Position numbers and translations under genes: made by a program
Assembly (NCBI RefSeq): GCF_023051165.1
Contig: NZ_JALKIG010000006.1
Location: forward strand, 1-64,000
Length of the DNA: 64,000 bases
DNA from: Veillonella sp. KGMB01456
GTDB lineage: Bacteria > Bacillota > Negativicutes > Veillonellales > Veillonellaceae
Direction of reading: 5' to 3'
The notes under the pieces: generated by a model
The model's input: only the letters and a program-made list of their open reading frames with translations
Databases searched by the model: none
Told to the model about the DNA's origin: nothing
In this document: positions 17,339-27,773 of the stretch, in pieces
Numbering within the stretch: position 1 is the first letter of the stretch
Layout of the letters: the number at the start of each line of letters is the position of its first letter

Positions 17339-17367
17339 TGGCAACTAAGCCAAAACTCAGTTGCCAT
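17339..17367 (-). terminator. intrinsic terminator of groES-groEL
   Basis: A 9-bp stem (atggcaact / agttgccat) followed on the minus strand by seven T, 42 bases after the groEL stop. Confidence 0.85.
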
Positions 17368-17408
17368 CCTTTAATATTATATTAACATCAGCTATAGCTT
17401 ATGATTTA

Positions 17409-19088
<1,680 letters not shown>

Positions 19089-19116
19089 TTAGAGAATCGT
19101 TGTTATTATAGATATA

Positions 19117-19404
19117 TTATTTTTCTAAAATAGCTAAAATATCGCGTTCGCTAATTACGAGATGGTCAACACCATCAATTTTTACTTCTGTACCTGCATA
19201 TTTGGAGAACATTACTTTATCACCAACTGCTACTTCAGGAGCAACACGCTGTCCGTTGTCATATACTTTGCCGGCACCTACAGCAATTACTTCACCTTCG
19301 GAAGGTTTTTCTTTAGCTGTATCCGGTAAAAAGATACCACTTTTTGTTTTTTCTTCTTTTTCAAGGACACGAATTATAACACGGTCGCCTAAAGGTTTCA
19401 TCAT
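19117..19404 (-). CDS. groES: Co-chaperonin GroES
   Basis: A 95-residue GroES, the heptameric lid of the GroEL cage. [12 protein letters not shown] opens the protein, the mobile loop is [18 protein letters not shown] and the end is the usual [14 protein letters not shown]. Two ATG codons stand in tandem; GGAG is 9 bases before the first. Transcription starts from the promoter at 19501-19528 with the HrcA operator in the leader. Confidence 0.97.
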   Translation of the reverse strand: MMKPLGDRVIIRVLEKEEKTKSGIFLPDTAKEKPSEGEVIAVGAGKVYDNGQRVAPEVAVGDKVMFSKYAGTEVKIDGVDHLVISERDILAILEK

Positions 19405-19462
19405 TGTTAATCTCTCCTTTGTACTAATAGATTTAAATTAGTAGTTTTGATTATTTATTTTA

Positions 19463-19489
19463 TTAGCACTCACTAACATCGAGTGCTAA
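19463..19489 (-). promoter_or_regulatory. CIRCE operator (HrcA site) of groESL
   Basis: TTAGCACTC-N9-GAGTGCTAA is a perfect match to the CIRCE inverted repeat bound by the heat-shock repressor HrcA. It lies just downstream of the -10 element, where bound HrcA would block transcription. hrcA is not in the window. Confidence 0.97.
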
Positions 19490-19500
19490 CTACAAGTATT

Positions 19501-19528
19501 ATTATAGCCGAATTGAAAATAATTGCAA
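19501..19528 (-). promoter_or_regulatory. sigma-A promoter of groESL
   Basis: On the minus strand TTGCAA (19528-19523) and TATAAT (19506-19501) are 16 bp apart, directly before the CIRCE operator. Confidence 0.8.
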
Positions 19529-19602
19529 GTATTATTTTTGATTTTTTGACTTTTTACTAAAATTTTATCTTTTGTCGCATATATTATTTGACTTTTTAAT
19601 AG

Positions 19603-19628
19603 AAAAAACGCCGTGCTATACACGACGT
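19603..19628 (-). terminator. terminator overlapping the ANTAR regulator stop codon
   Basis: On the minus strand stem acgtcgtg / cacggcgt (one G-U pair) with loop tatag is followed by five to six T. The TAG stop of the response regulator lies in the loop, so the hairpin uses the last codons of the gene. Confidence 0.8.
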
Positions 19629-20191
19629 TTCTTGGCAGCTGCAATAATCTTTTCACAAGTTGCACTGATTGTTATTCGTTTATCCATGCTATAAGCTCGT
19701 AAACGCTCATAAGCGGCTTCCTCCGTTATTTTGTATAAATCTTGTAAGATGCCGGTGGCGCGAGCTATTAATTTACGTTCTTCTAAGCTTTGTTCAAGTC
19801 CCTCAATATCCGACTTTAACTGCATGTCTTCCTGAAAACGGTGAAATGCCATTTCTAAAGTAGGTCCCAGTTGATCTTCCCGAACCGGTTTGATTAAATA
19901 GCCATAAACACCGGATTCCCCCGCTTTTTTTACAAGATCCTGTTGGCTGTAGGCCGTTAAAAGAACTACGGGACCCCAATTATGATGGCGAATTTGCCGG
20001 GCTGCTTCAATGCCATCCAGTTCCGGCATTTTCACATCCATTAAAATTACATCGGGTTGCAATGTTTTAGCCTTTGCTAAGGCCTCCACACCGTTTTTAC
20101 CTTCCCCCACTACTTCGTAACCGGCCGCTTCCAACTGGTCACGTAAATCCATGCGAATTAAAGATTCATCATCTACAATTAAAACCTTCAT
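19616..20191 (-). CDS. ANTAR-domain response regulator (EutV/AmiR-like)
   Basis: A 191-residue response regulator that acts on RNA, not DNA. The receiver domain (1-120) shows VDDES, phospho-acceptor D52 in ILMDVKMPELDG, T in LLTAYS and K in LIKPVRE. A coiled-coil linker leads to an ANTAR domain (about 135-187; RKLIARATGILQD, then EEAAYERLRAYSMDKRITI). Known ANTAR proteins bind paired hairpins in leader RNAs and prevent termination. It lies 105 bases after the kinase gene and should be its partner. Target transcripts are unknown; no eut genes are present here. Confidence 0.93.
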   Translation of the reverse strand: MKVLIVDDESLIRMDLRDQLEAAGYEVVGEGKNGVEALAKAKTLQPDVILMDVKMPELDGIEAARQIRHHNWGPVVLLTAYSQQDLVKKAGESGVYGYLIKPVREDQLGPTLEMAFHRFQEDMQLKSDIEGLEQSLEERKLIARATGILQDLYKITEEAAYERLRAYSMDKRITISATCEKIIAAAKKRRV

Positions 20192-20296
20192 ACGCGTTGC
20201 CTCTCTCTTAATCTCAAACTCTTTTTTCTATATAGGTAACTATTGTAAGCATCGATATCTGTTATAAACAGCTGATGCTATTGTAAGCGTAATGAC

Positions 20297-21790
20297 TCAT
20301 TCCGGAAATGTTATGGTCACAATCGTTCCTTGATGCGGTGCACTCTTTCGAGCCGCATCAGCTTGCATCTCATCCCGGTGCGCTCGATCTTCAATGGTCA
20401 TGGTACCACCCAATTCGTTGGTCACTAAATTTTGAATAATTTGTAAGCCTAATCGTCTAGAAGCCTTTACATCAAAATCATCCGGCAAACCACAGCCATT
20501 ATCCGTCACAGTAAGTGTAATAAGGCCCTTAGTCAGGTATCCCGCCACAACCATAGATCCGGAACTAATGGTTTCTTCTGTTTTTAAACAACCGAAACCG
20601 TGTTCAAAGCTATTGGATATTAACTCATTTAGAATTAAGGATACATAACCGGCACGCTGTGATGATAGTAATATGCTGTCACCTATATATTCGCATTGTA
20701 CATTGTCTTCACTGCGAAAAAATGATCGTTTCAACAAGCGAATTAATTCCTCCGCAATCGTACGAAGTTCAATATAATCCTCTTCATAATGAGATATAAC
20801 TTCATGGACAAGGGCCATACTTTCAATACGGCTGACGCCTTCTTGAAGTGCTTTTTTAACTTGGTCCGAGTCGGAACGACGAGCTTCCATGCGCAGTAAA
20901 CCGGCTACGGTTTGCAGATTATTTTTGACGCGATGGTGAATCTCTTTAATAACGGAGTTTTTAACCATTAACTCCTGTTCCTTGCGACGCAAGGCTGTTT
21001 TATCTTTTAAAAACAAAAAGCTCCGTTTTGCTCGGGTGCCGGCATTAATCGGTAAGATAGTCTGCTCCACGATAATATCGCCGTAAATTTCTTCGGCCAC
21101 AGCACCTCGATGATCACGGATTGCCTGTTTAACCCAACTCATCTTCAAGGAACCGCCATAAATTGATGTACCTACCAACCGCCTGTCGAAGCCCAATAAG
21201 TCTACCAAATGTGACGCCGCTTCATTGGCATAAAGAATGATGCCTGCTTCGTCAAAAATAATAATGCCGTCCTGATAGGACAATGGCGTATACAGTTCAG
21301 CTTGATTTTGCTGTGGCACAATCATTGCCATGTAGGTCGTCTCTGCCAATACATCGGAAGCCGCCATAAGCGGCTCTTCCGTATGAGGCTCTAAGCCGTT
21401 ATGAAGCATAGCAATACCACCGATGCATTTACCGCCGTTATCCACAATGGGAAAGGCCAATAAGCGTGCCAATTGCCCGTGTTTTCGTTCCATAAAGCCT
21501 TTAACCGAACGGCCCGTATGCAATAAATCTTGCCAAAGACCGACTTCATAAGGTTTCAATAAACGGATATCCGGCATAATCTCAGCCTGTGGCCAATCTT
21601 TGATATGGCCAAAAACAAGAATCTGCTCGTCCTTAGCCATAGTAAATACACAAACGTCCTGTTGCGGTAGTGAGGCGGCAAATGGCAGTAAGCGAACTAC
21701 ATTACGCATTAAACGCTGCTGCGGTTCGGATAAATCCGTATGCAGTTTTAATGTATCCCGCACTTCACTGTCCTGTAATTTCATAACCAT
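20297..21790 (-). CDS. Cytoplasmic sensor histidine kinase, HisKA_2 family (EutW-like)
   Basis: A 497-residue soluble histidine kinase; I see no membrane segment. A GAF-like domain (about 40-150, histidine kinase N-terminal type) and a PAS domain (about 170-270; DGIIIFDEAGIILYANEAA) precede the HisKA_2 dimer helix with IHHRVKNNLQ (phospho-histidine at about 285-286). The ATPase domain has LNELISNSFEHGF (N box) and VTDNGCGLPDD (G1). This kinase type pairs with ANTAR regulators such as EutV, as found next to it. The start is 21 bases after tsaD, so it probably belongs to the thiL-tsa transcript. The signal is unknown. Confidence 0.92.
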   Translation of the reverse strand: MVMKLQDSEVRDTLKLHTDLSEPQQRLMRNVVRLLPFAASLPQQDVCVFTMAKDEQILVFGHIKDWPQAEIMPDIRLLKPYEVGLWQDLLHTGRSVKGFMERKHGQLARLLAFPIVDNGGKCIGGIAMLHNGLEPHTEEPLMAASDVLAETTYMAMIVPQQNQAELYTPLSYQDGIIIFDEAGIILYANEAASHLVDLLGFDRRLVGTSIYGGSLKMSWVKQAIRDHRGAVAEEIYGDIIVEQTILPINAGTRAKRSFLFLKDKTALRRKEQELMVKNSVIKEIHHRVKNNLQTVAGLLRMEARRSDSDQVKKALQEGVSRIESMALVHEVISHYEEDYIELRTIAEELIRLLKRSFFRSEDNVQCEYIGDSILLSSQRAGYVSLILNELISNSFEHGFGCLKTEETISSGSMVVAGYLTKGLITLTVTDNGCGLPDDFDVKASRRLGLQIIQNLVTNELGGTMTIEDRAHRDEMQADAARKSAPHQGTIVTITFPE

Positions 21791-21811
21791 AAGTACCGCT
21801 CCTTAATTTAA

Positions 21812-22852
21812 TTATATCGGCATAGATTTCAAAGGTGGTGTTTGGCCCAATGGAATCGATGGTTTTGCATTCAAATGTAAGTCGGCAAATTTGCCGGCTA
21901 ACGACATATAGTAAGCGCGACAGCCAATCATAGCCGCATTGTCGGTAGCCAAAATGGAGCTTGGTCGATAGAAGGTTAACCCTTCTTTTTCACAAGCCGC
22001 GGCTAAAGCATCTTGTAAATGACGGTTAGCAGAAACACCACCGGCCAATGTTACTTTAGTTTGCCCCGTAGCATGAGCCGCTTCGATTGTCTTTTCAACC
22101 AATACATCAATGATAGCTTGCTGAAAAGAAGCGGCCACATCTGCTTCATTAATGGCTTCGCCTTTCTGTTTAGCACTGTTAAGGTAATTTAGAACAGCCG
22201 ATTTCAAACCACTGAAACTGAATTCAAAATTACCTTTTTCCTGCAAGGCTTTGGGAAACTCAATAGCTGTCGGATTCCCATCGGCCCCTTCCCGTTCAAT
22301 CTGAGGGCCTCCCGGATAGGGATAACCCATGACACGAGCAATTTTATCGAATGCTTCACCCGCTGCATCATCACGAGTTTGACCGAGTACTTCAAATGTT
22401 TCATAGTCTTTAACTACCACAAGCATGGTATGACCACCGGATACAACAAGACTTAAAAATGGCGGTTCTAAATCGGGATGAGCCAAGAAATTAGCAAAAA
22501 TATGGCCTTCCATATGGTGCACACCGATTAAAGGAATATCTGTAGCAAAGGACAAGCCTTTAGCCGCGGCCACACCAACTAATAAAGATCCTACCAAACC
22601 GGGGCCATAGGTAACACCGATATGATTAATATCTGTTAATGTTACGCCCGCATCAGCCAAAGCCTGATCAACTACGGGAATTACCTGCTCTATATGATGG
22701 CGGGATGCAATTTCAGGTACCACGCCGCCAAATTTTTGATGAATCGGCACCTGACTGGATATAACATTGGATAATACTTGGCGGCCGTTTACCAGCACAG
22801 CCGCTGATGTTTCATCACAACTGCTTTCGATGGCTAGGGTATATACTTTCAT
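21812..22852 (-). CDS. tsaD: tRNA t6A synthase catalytic subunit TsaD
   Basis: A 346-residue Kae1/TsaD protein, which transfers threonylcarbamoyl to A37 of ANN-decoding tRNAs. Signs are the ASKHA-fold start LAIESSCDETSAAV, the metal-binding HHMEGH near residue 111, and LVVSGGHTMLV. The start ATG overlaps the rimI stop (ATGA). With TsaB and TsaE upstream it completes three of the four t6A proteins; TsaC is not in the window. Confidence 0.97.
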   Translation of the reverse strand: MKVYTLAIESSCDETSAAVLVNGRQVLSNVISSQVPIHQKFGGVVPEIASRHHIEQVIPVVDQALADAGVTLTDINHIGVTYGPGLVGSLLVGVAAAKGLSFATDIPLIGVHHMEGHIFANFLAHPDLEPPFLSLVVSGGHTMLVVVKDYETFEVLGQTRDDAAGEAFDKIARVMGYPYPGGPQIEREGADGNPTAIEFPKALQEKGNFEFSFSGLKSAVLNYLNSAKQKGEAINEADVAASFQQAIIDVLVEKTIEAAHATGQTKVTLAGGVSANRHLQDALAAACEKEGLTFYRPSSILATDNAAMIGCRAYYMSLAGKFADLHLNAKPSIPLGQTPPLKSMPI

Positions 22853-23307
22853 ACCGAGGCCTCCTCTTCTTTTATTAATGACATAATGTACGCATCTTCC
22901 ACGGGGTCTGTGTAATAACCCTTGCGTAGGCCTTTTACGGTAAAACCTAAACGGCGATACATAGTAAGGGCCGCCACATTGGATATACGCACTTCTAAAA
23001 ATATTTCGTTCATACCTTTTTTGAACAATTCTCTGATTAATTTACGAGTCATCATGGCGCCGTAACCGTCACGACGGTATTCGGGTGCAATAGCGATATT
23101 CGTAATCTGCCCTTCGTCGAGTACCAACCAAGCGCCGGCATAACCGATAACTTTATCGTCTACTTCGATAACCATGTACATACGCTGGTCCGTTTCTGCC
23201 AGTTCCGTTTCAATAGCTTCCATAGACCAAGGGACTGAAAAACAGGCTTTCTCAATTTCAAAAATAGCTTCCGCATCATGAGCCTCGGCTCTACGCAAAT
23301 TAATCAT
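22849..23307 (-). CDS. rimI: Ribosomal-protein S18 alanine N-acetyltransferase-type GNAT
   Basis: A 152-residue GNAT acetyltransferase of the RimI family, known to acetylate N-termini such as that of S18. The acetyl-CoA loop is IAPEYRRDGYGAMM, and the C-terminal RISNVAALTMYRRLGF plus YYTDPVEDAYIM are RimI hallmarks. The frame opens at 23322, but the ATG at 23307 with GAGG 9 bases upstream gives the family start. It overlaps the tsaB stop by 8 bases and tsaD by 4, so the genes are tightly coupled. Confidence 0.92.
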   Translation of the reverse strand: MINLRRAEAHDAEAIFEIEKACFSVPWSMEAIETELAETDQRMYMVIEVDDKVIGYAGAWLVLDEGQITNIAIAPEYRRDGYGAMMTRKLIRELFKKGMNEIFLEVRISNVAALTMYRRLGFTVKGLRKGYYTDPVEDAYIMSLIKEEEASV

Positions 23308-24085
23308 GATTTTTAACCTCATCGGCTAACGCCGTAGCCGCTTCGGTAACAACAACCGTTGGATTCGGTACCTTGCCGGCAGCAACCAACTCAGGATGTT
23401 TCGCATCCCAAACAACTTCGGCTTCGGAGCGACGAATATAATACGGCACCACATGAGCCGCTTCATCCGGCGCCTCAGCTAAGAAACGGGGCATGGCAGC
23501 GAGCAACACACCTGACGCCTTAGGAATCCGTAACGCCGGCGAAGCCAGTTGCAAATTAGGTCCGTAATCAGCCAGGGTATGTCCGAATTTAATGATACCG
23601 TCACCGGCTAAGATAACCGGCTCATCAAGCGCCGCTAAGGCTTTAAGTGCTTCATCGCGAGTTTTCACCGTAGGCTCTTGTTCGCATACTAACTTTCCGT
23701 TTACCCAACGATAACGACCTTCGTAAACATTCTTCTTTTGCGCATCGACCATAATGGCCAAGACACCGCTAAATTGCCAAAAATTATGAGCAATCCCATC
23801 CATGGTCATAACGCCCAGTAACGGAATATTAAGAGCATAGGCTAACGCCTTGGCCGTCCCCATACCGATACGAAGGCCCGTAAAGGAACCGGGACCGATG
23901 CTTACAGCGATACCGGTGAGCGCTGTTTTTGCTACGCCGCTTTGTTTAAGTAATAATTCTATATGAGGTACCAACTGTTCCGAGTGCGTGAGACCCGCTT
24001 GGACCGTCAATTCACCGATTAGGCGCTGGTCATCCATGACAGCTACGCTCGATACGGCGCTACTCGTTTCAATTCCTAAATACAT
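23300..24085 (-). CDS. tsaB: tRNA t6A synthase subunit TsaB
   Basis: A 261-residue TsaB, the non-catalytic ASKHA-fold partner of TsaD. YLGIETSSAVSSVAV at the start and GPGSFTGLRIGMGTAKALA near 75 are diagnostic. The frame opens with TTG at 24097, but the ATG at 24085, with GGAGG 5 bases upstream, is preferred. It overlaps tsaE by 17 bases and rimI by 8. The C-terminal 35 residues are alanine-rich and less conserved. Confidence 0.95.
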   Translation of the reverse strand: MYLGIETSSAVSSVAVMDDQRLIGELTVQAGLTHSEQLVPHIELLLKQSGVAKTALTGIAVSIGPGSFTGLRIGMGTAKALAYALNIPLLGVMTMDGIAHNFWQFSGVLAIMVDAQKKNVYEGRYRWVNGKLVCEQEPTVKTRDEALKALAALDEPVILAGDGIIKFGHTLADYGPNLQLASPALRIPKASGVLLAAMPRFLAEAPDEAAHVVPYYIRRSEAEVVWDAKHPELVAAGKVPNPTVVVTEAATALADEVKNHD

Positions 24086-24590
24086 AGGTTCCTCCAATCT
24101 CTAAAAGTTCATCCTCTGAAAGTTCGGCCGTCCGCCATAAACTTAAACGGCTACCGTCGGTTTCAGCGGTTAAACTGATTTCTAATACTTCTAACGGTAA
24201 GGCATCAGGAAACTTATCGGCCCATTCAACGATACTCAAGGTATCCTCCGTAAATTCCCCAAAGCCGATATTTTCAAGCTCCGATTCATCATCGAGGCGA
24301 TACACATCAAAATGATATAACGTACCGTTCATCGTCTCATATGTATTCATTAAAGCAAAAGTTGGGCTCGTTACTTCCTCCGTAACGCCAAAACCTTCTG
24401 CAACACCTTGTGAAAAATGAGTTTTCCCCGTTCCCAAATCGCCGATTAACGCCACACATAACGGTCTACCCTGCTGTGCCATCGTGGCCATAAAACGGCC
24501 TAATTGACGCCCTAAGGCTATCGTATCATCTACGGTAAGAGTTTTACATGCCATTACCGCTATTTTATTCTGAGAAGCAATAGTTGTCAT
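24069..24590 (-). CDS. tsaE: tRNA t6A synthase ATPase TsaE
   Basis: A 173-residue P-loop protein (YjeE family) that resets the TsaBD complex using ATP. Walker A is GDLGTGKTHFSQG, followed by TSPTFALMNTYE and the HFDVYRLDDESE box. The frame opens with GTG at 24599 overlapping the thiL stop, but the ATG at 24590 has AAGGAG 8 bases upstream. It is between thiL and tsaB in the same transcript. Confidence 0.94.
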   Translation of the reverse strand: MTTIASQNKIAVMACKTLTVDDTIALGRQLGRFMATMAQQGRPLCVALIGDLGTGKTHFSQGVAEGFGVTEEVTSPTFALMNTYETMNGTLYHFDVYRLDDESELENIGFGEFTEDTLSIVEWADKFPDALPLEVLEISLTAETDGSRLSLWRTAELSEDELLEIGGTYVFRN

Positions 24591-24595
24591 TGCCG

Positions 24596-25576
24596 TCACT
24601 CCTTTTTAAAATGGTCATACCCTTTGGCTTCTACTAATTCCTCTTTTCCGTCAGCAGTAGTAAGCCATACTTCACCGATGCCCGCCACTACACGGCCAAT
24701 ACAGTGAATCTGAGGGTGTTTTTTTATGTCTTCAGCTAAACTACTCGGCACTGTGCCTACGAGCTGAAAATCTTCACCCCCATATAAAGCCCAAGCTAAG
24801 GGATGAGTTCCTAATGCCTTAGCCGCCTCAATTAATTCATTGTGAAGCGGTATGCCCGTTTCATCAATCAACAGATTAACCTTCGATGCTTTCGCAATTT
24901 CATTCAGTTCGCTGCCAAGGCCGTCACTAATATCGTTAAGCGAGGTAGCTCTATGTTCACGGAGCCAATTACCTAAAGTAACCTGTGGTTCCGGGCGTTG
25001 ATGAACTTTTTTTATACTATTAAAGCCCTCAAGGTCCGCTAATAAAGCGGCCAATCCGGCTGCCGAACTACCGATTGTATTCGTAACAACGACTAAATTA
25101 CCCGCTTTAGCGCCACTGCGAAGAACAGCTTCACCGGCCGGTACTTCGCCGACTACGGTCACATTAAGTACCAAAGGACCTTTAGTGGTCACCGTATCAC
25201 CGCCTACAATATTTACGTCGTAGGTATGGCAGATTGTTTTAAAGCCTTCATACACCGCTTCCATATACGCAATCTCTGTATCAGGCGGCATAGCGGCAGC
25301 AATTACAGCCTGCCGAGGCGTACCGCCCATGGCCGCAATATCACTGATATTAGCCGCCCCTAAGCGATAGCCCACATCATAAGGGGCTGTCGTTTTATCG
25401 GAAAAATGTATACCTTTTACCATCATATCCGTCGTTATGAGTTGGTCATAATCGTGAGTCGTGCGATACACCGCACAATCGTCACCGATGCCGCACACAA
25501 TGGTTTCAGGATTTATGATTGTATTTGATTTTATCGTATCAATAAAGCCAAATTCGCCACGTTCGGATACTTTCAT
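24596..25576 (-). CDS. thiL: Thiamine-monophosphate kinase
   Basis: A 326-residue ThiL, which phosphorylates thiamine monophosphate to the active diphosphate. Metal and nucleotide motifs are GIGDDCAVY near 28, TTDMMVKGIHF near 48, NISDIAAMGG near 74 and GGDTVTT near 120; NDISDGLGSEL near 215 closes the site. It is the first gene of the thiL-tsaE-tsaB-rimI-tsaD-kinase-ANTAR run, an order in which the first five genes are common among Firmicutes. Confidence 0.96.
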   Translation of the reverse strand: MKVSERGEFGFIDTIKSNTIINPETIVCGIGDDCAVYRTTHDYDQLITTDMMVKGIHFSDKTTAPYDVGYRLGAANISDIAAMGGTPRQAVIAAAMPPDTEIAYMEAVYEGFKTICHTYDVNIVGGDTVTTKGPLVLNVTVVGEVPAGEAVLRSGAKAGNLVVVTNTIGSSAAGLAALLADLEGFNSIKKVHQRPEPQVTLGNWLREHRATSLNDISDGLGSELNEIAKASKVNLLIDETGIPLHNELIEAAKALGTHPLAWALYGGEDFQLVGTVPSSLAEDIKKHPQIHCIGRVVAGIGEVWLTTADGKEELVEAKGYDHFKKE

Positions 25577-25616
25577 CGTTCTCCCTCCGTAGGTAACTCA
25601 TGTTCGAATCTTATTT

Positions 25617-25647
25617 ATTATAGCATATTTTTATACGCAGTGCGTAT
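25617..25647 (-). promoter_or_regulatory. extended -10 promoter with palindromic operator before thiL
   Basis: On the minus strand TGC-TATAAT (25625-25617) forms an extended -10. A perfect palindrome (atacgca-g-tgcgtat, 25633-25647) covers the place of a -35 element. A repressor bound there would shut off the whole thiL-tsa-kinase-ANTAR run. The binding protein is unknown. Confidence 0.5.
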
Positions 25648-25712
25648 CATCAGTACGGTTTATTAGTAACGATAAGCACCTTTTAGTAACAGTCAAATTG
25701 AACCCAATAAAA

Positions 25713-25753
25713 AAGCAACGGCTGTACCGAACTACGCGATACAGCTGTTGCTT
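25713..25753 (-). terminator. intrinsic terminator after the GerMN lipoprotein gene
   Basis: A 14-bp stem (aagcaacggctgta / tacagctgttgctt) followed on the minus strand by a T-run, 27 bases after the gene. Confidence 0.85.
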
Positions 25754-25779
25754 ACATTGAGTGATTTATGTCACTGCCT

Positions 25780-26346
25780 TTATTTTACAATTTGTTGTTC
25801 CATGCGCCCCATAGGTTCGCTCAGATCATAACCGCCGTACAGATTGACAGTCTTACCTTCGACCAATAGCTGTACTTTTTTAACATTGTCAAAGGAGGTA
25901 GCCGTATTGATGATGGATGCCAAACGAAGCTGGGCACTCAAACCATCTACCTGGCCGCCGTCAAGGAATTGTTTAGACAAATTAATCTTCGCCAAACCGT
26001 CTTTAATGTTTACATCTTTGACCTCAACATTTTTAGGAAATACGGGATAGCTTTGACGGCTGTCTTCATCAAAGAGGAATGAAATCGCGTATTTCAACGT
26101 TTTCTTATCACTGTCTACCGTAATTGTCTGAGGGCGTACGCCTCTACCGTCATCACGGGGTACATAAATAACCATTTGAGCCATTTTATCTGTATTAGCG
26201 TTGCTCTGAGATTTAGACGTGCTTGAACTTGCTACAGCCTGGTTATTACCAAGTTCGGAACCGCTCGCTGTAGGACTGCATCCGGTTACAACTAACACCA
26301 TAACAGCTAAGAGGGTGGTAACAAATAATTTTGCATTACGTATCAT
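25780..26346 (-). CDS. GerMN-domain lipoprotein
   Basis: A 188-residue lipoprotein: the signal peptide ends at lipobox VTGC, then a 40-residue Ser/Asn-rich linker leads to a GerMN (sporulation/germination-type) domain from about 75 (DSDKKTLKYAISFLF, DGLAKINLSKQFLDGG, VQLLVEGKTVNLYGGYD). GerMN domains occur in lipoproteins linked with peptidoglycan amidases outside sporulation. Here it starts 5 bases after an amidase gene, so the pair probably works together on envelope or division. The exact role is not known. Confidence 0.85.
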   Translation of the reverse strand: MIRNAKLFVTTLLAVMVLVVTGCSPTASGSELGNNQAVASSSTSKSQSNANTDKMAQMVIYVPRDDGRGVRPQTITVDSDKKTLKYAISFLFDEDSRQSYPVFPKNVEVKDVNIKDGLAKINLSKQFLDGGQVDGLSAQLRLASIINTATSFDNVKKVQLLVEGKTVNLYGGYDLSEPMGRMEQQIVK

Positions 26347-26351
26347 ATCAC

Positions 26352-27572
26352 TTACCCCCTAAAATAACTTTCAATACCTGCTGCCACTTCGTCAGCAAAT
26401 TGTTGTTGTACATTGTCTTTTTTCAAAAGTGCTTCTTCCTTAGGATTGGAAATAAAACCTAATTCCAAGAGAATAGCCGGCATGAGAGAACGACGCAATA
26501 CATACAAGTTACCCGGTTGGATACCGCGGTCACCGGCAAAACCGGATTCATCGGCAATTTTTGCCTGAATGCGTGAAGCTAACCGTGTATCATACTGAGT
26601 TTTATCATAGTAGTATGTGGAAATACCACCTACATTCGGATTGCTGAAGGAGTTGATATGAACACTTATGAAGATATCGGATTTATTAGCCGTCCCCACA
26701 TCAACACGCGCCTGTAGTTCATCAGGACCGGAGGCATTCGGACCATACACATCCACGTCAGTAGTACGAGTCATATTAACCTTAGCCCCTTTAGCTTCCA
26801 AGGCCGCTTTCAACTTCTTGGAAATAGCTAAGGTAATGTCTTTTTCCATCGTCCCGTTAGGTCCGATAGCGCCGGGATCACTACCGCCATGACCCGGGTC
26901 AATGGTAATCACTTTACCGGCAATACCGCCACTGGTGCGATAGTCGATTGTCACTGCCTTAGGTTGACTGGCCGTTGCGATGACGGTCGGCTTTTTAGGT
27001 GTTGTAGTGGCCTTTGCTTTAGTATTGCTTGTTTTAGTGGATGTATTCTTAGTCGTTGTTTTTTTGTCTGTTTTTACCGTAGCACTGTTGGTCGCCGTAT
27101 TTTTAACATTCTTATCGGAACCGTAATATACGCTGCGCGGTGCTACCCCTTTTTGCTGAATATCAATGACCATACGATCGGGACGATTGTTGGCTTTATC
27201 TTTTTTTAACGAAAACACATTTACATCGCCTACATCAATTGATTTAGGTGTGTTTAACACAACATTAACATTCTTGCCGTCTTGCGATAATTTCGCATTA
27301 GTTACGATATTCTTATCCATCGTAATCGACGTATCATCGGTTTTAAGTTTTACATTTTTAAGTTGTACGGTTGTGGTAGTACCGGCTTTATTAATAGAAG
27401 CCGATGCTTCAACCGGTGCTGTCAAACTAAGAACGACACGTACAAACGGAATTGGTGCATCAGAACGCGTTACCCATGTCACATCTGTCACATCCGCCGC
27501 TCTGACGCTCATAGCCCATAAAGGCAAAATCATTACTGCCATTACTAAGGCAAACCATATTTTACGCAACAA
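26352..27572 (-). CDS. N-acetylmuramoyl-L-alanine amidase with AMIN domain (AmiC-like)
   Basis: An exported zinc amidase that cuts the amide bond between muramic acid and the stem peptide, usually at division sites. Order: signal peptide (LPLWAMSVRA), AMIN domain (about 30-135), a Thr/Lys-rich linker, and Amidase_3 catalytic domain from about 215. Zinc ligands are H in DPGHGG, E in EKDI and H in SVHINSF; the catalytic glutamate is in LLELGFISN. The frame opens at 27614, but AGGAG 6 bases before a TTG at 27572 suggests a shorter start (406 residues); the start remains uncertain. It is followed at once by the GerMN lipoprotein gene. Confidence 0.9.
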   Translation of the reverse strand: MLRKIWFALVMAVMILPLWAMSVRAADVTDVTWVTRSDAPIPFVRVVLSLTAPVEASASINKAGTTTTVQLKNVKLKTDDTSITMDKNIVTNAKLSQDGKNVNVVLNTPKSIDVGDVNVFSLKKDKANNRPDRMVIDIQQKGVAPRSVYYGSDKNVKNTATNSATVKTDKKTTTKNTSTKTSNTKAKATTTPKKPTVIATASQPKAVTIDYRTSGGIAGKVITIDPGHGGSDPGAIGPNGTMEKDITLAISKKLKAALEAKGAKVNMTRTTDVDVYGPNASGPDELQARVDVGTANKSDIFISVHINSFSNPNVGGISTYYYDKTQYDTRLASRIQAKIADESGFAGDRGIQPGNLYVLRRSLMPAILLELGFISNPKEEALLKKDNVQQQFADEVAAGIESYFRG

Positions 27573-27773
27573 TCTCACTCCTATCAATGGCCACACACTA
27601 CAATGGCCGGTCAAACTATCTCTAAATATCTTTGTGTTCGTTTTTATATACCCATAAGCAGTACAAAAAGCCTACCTATCAGCTTAAAGCCTTGGGCATG
27701 TTTACTTAATTATACCACAAGATTTCAGAGAACCCTTGATTTTGCTGCATTTTCACACATCATTCACAAAACA

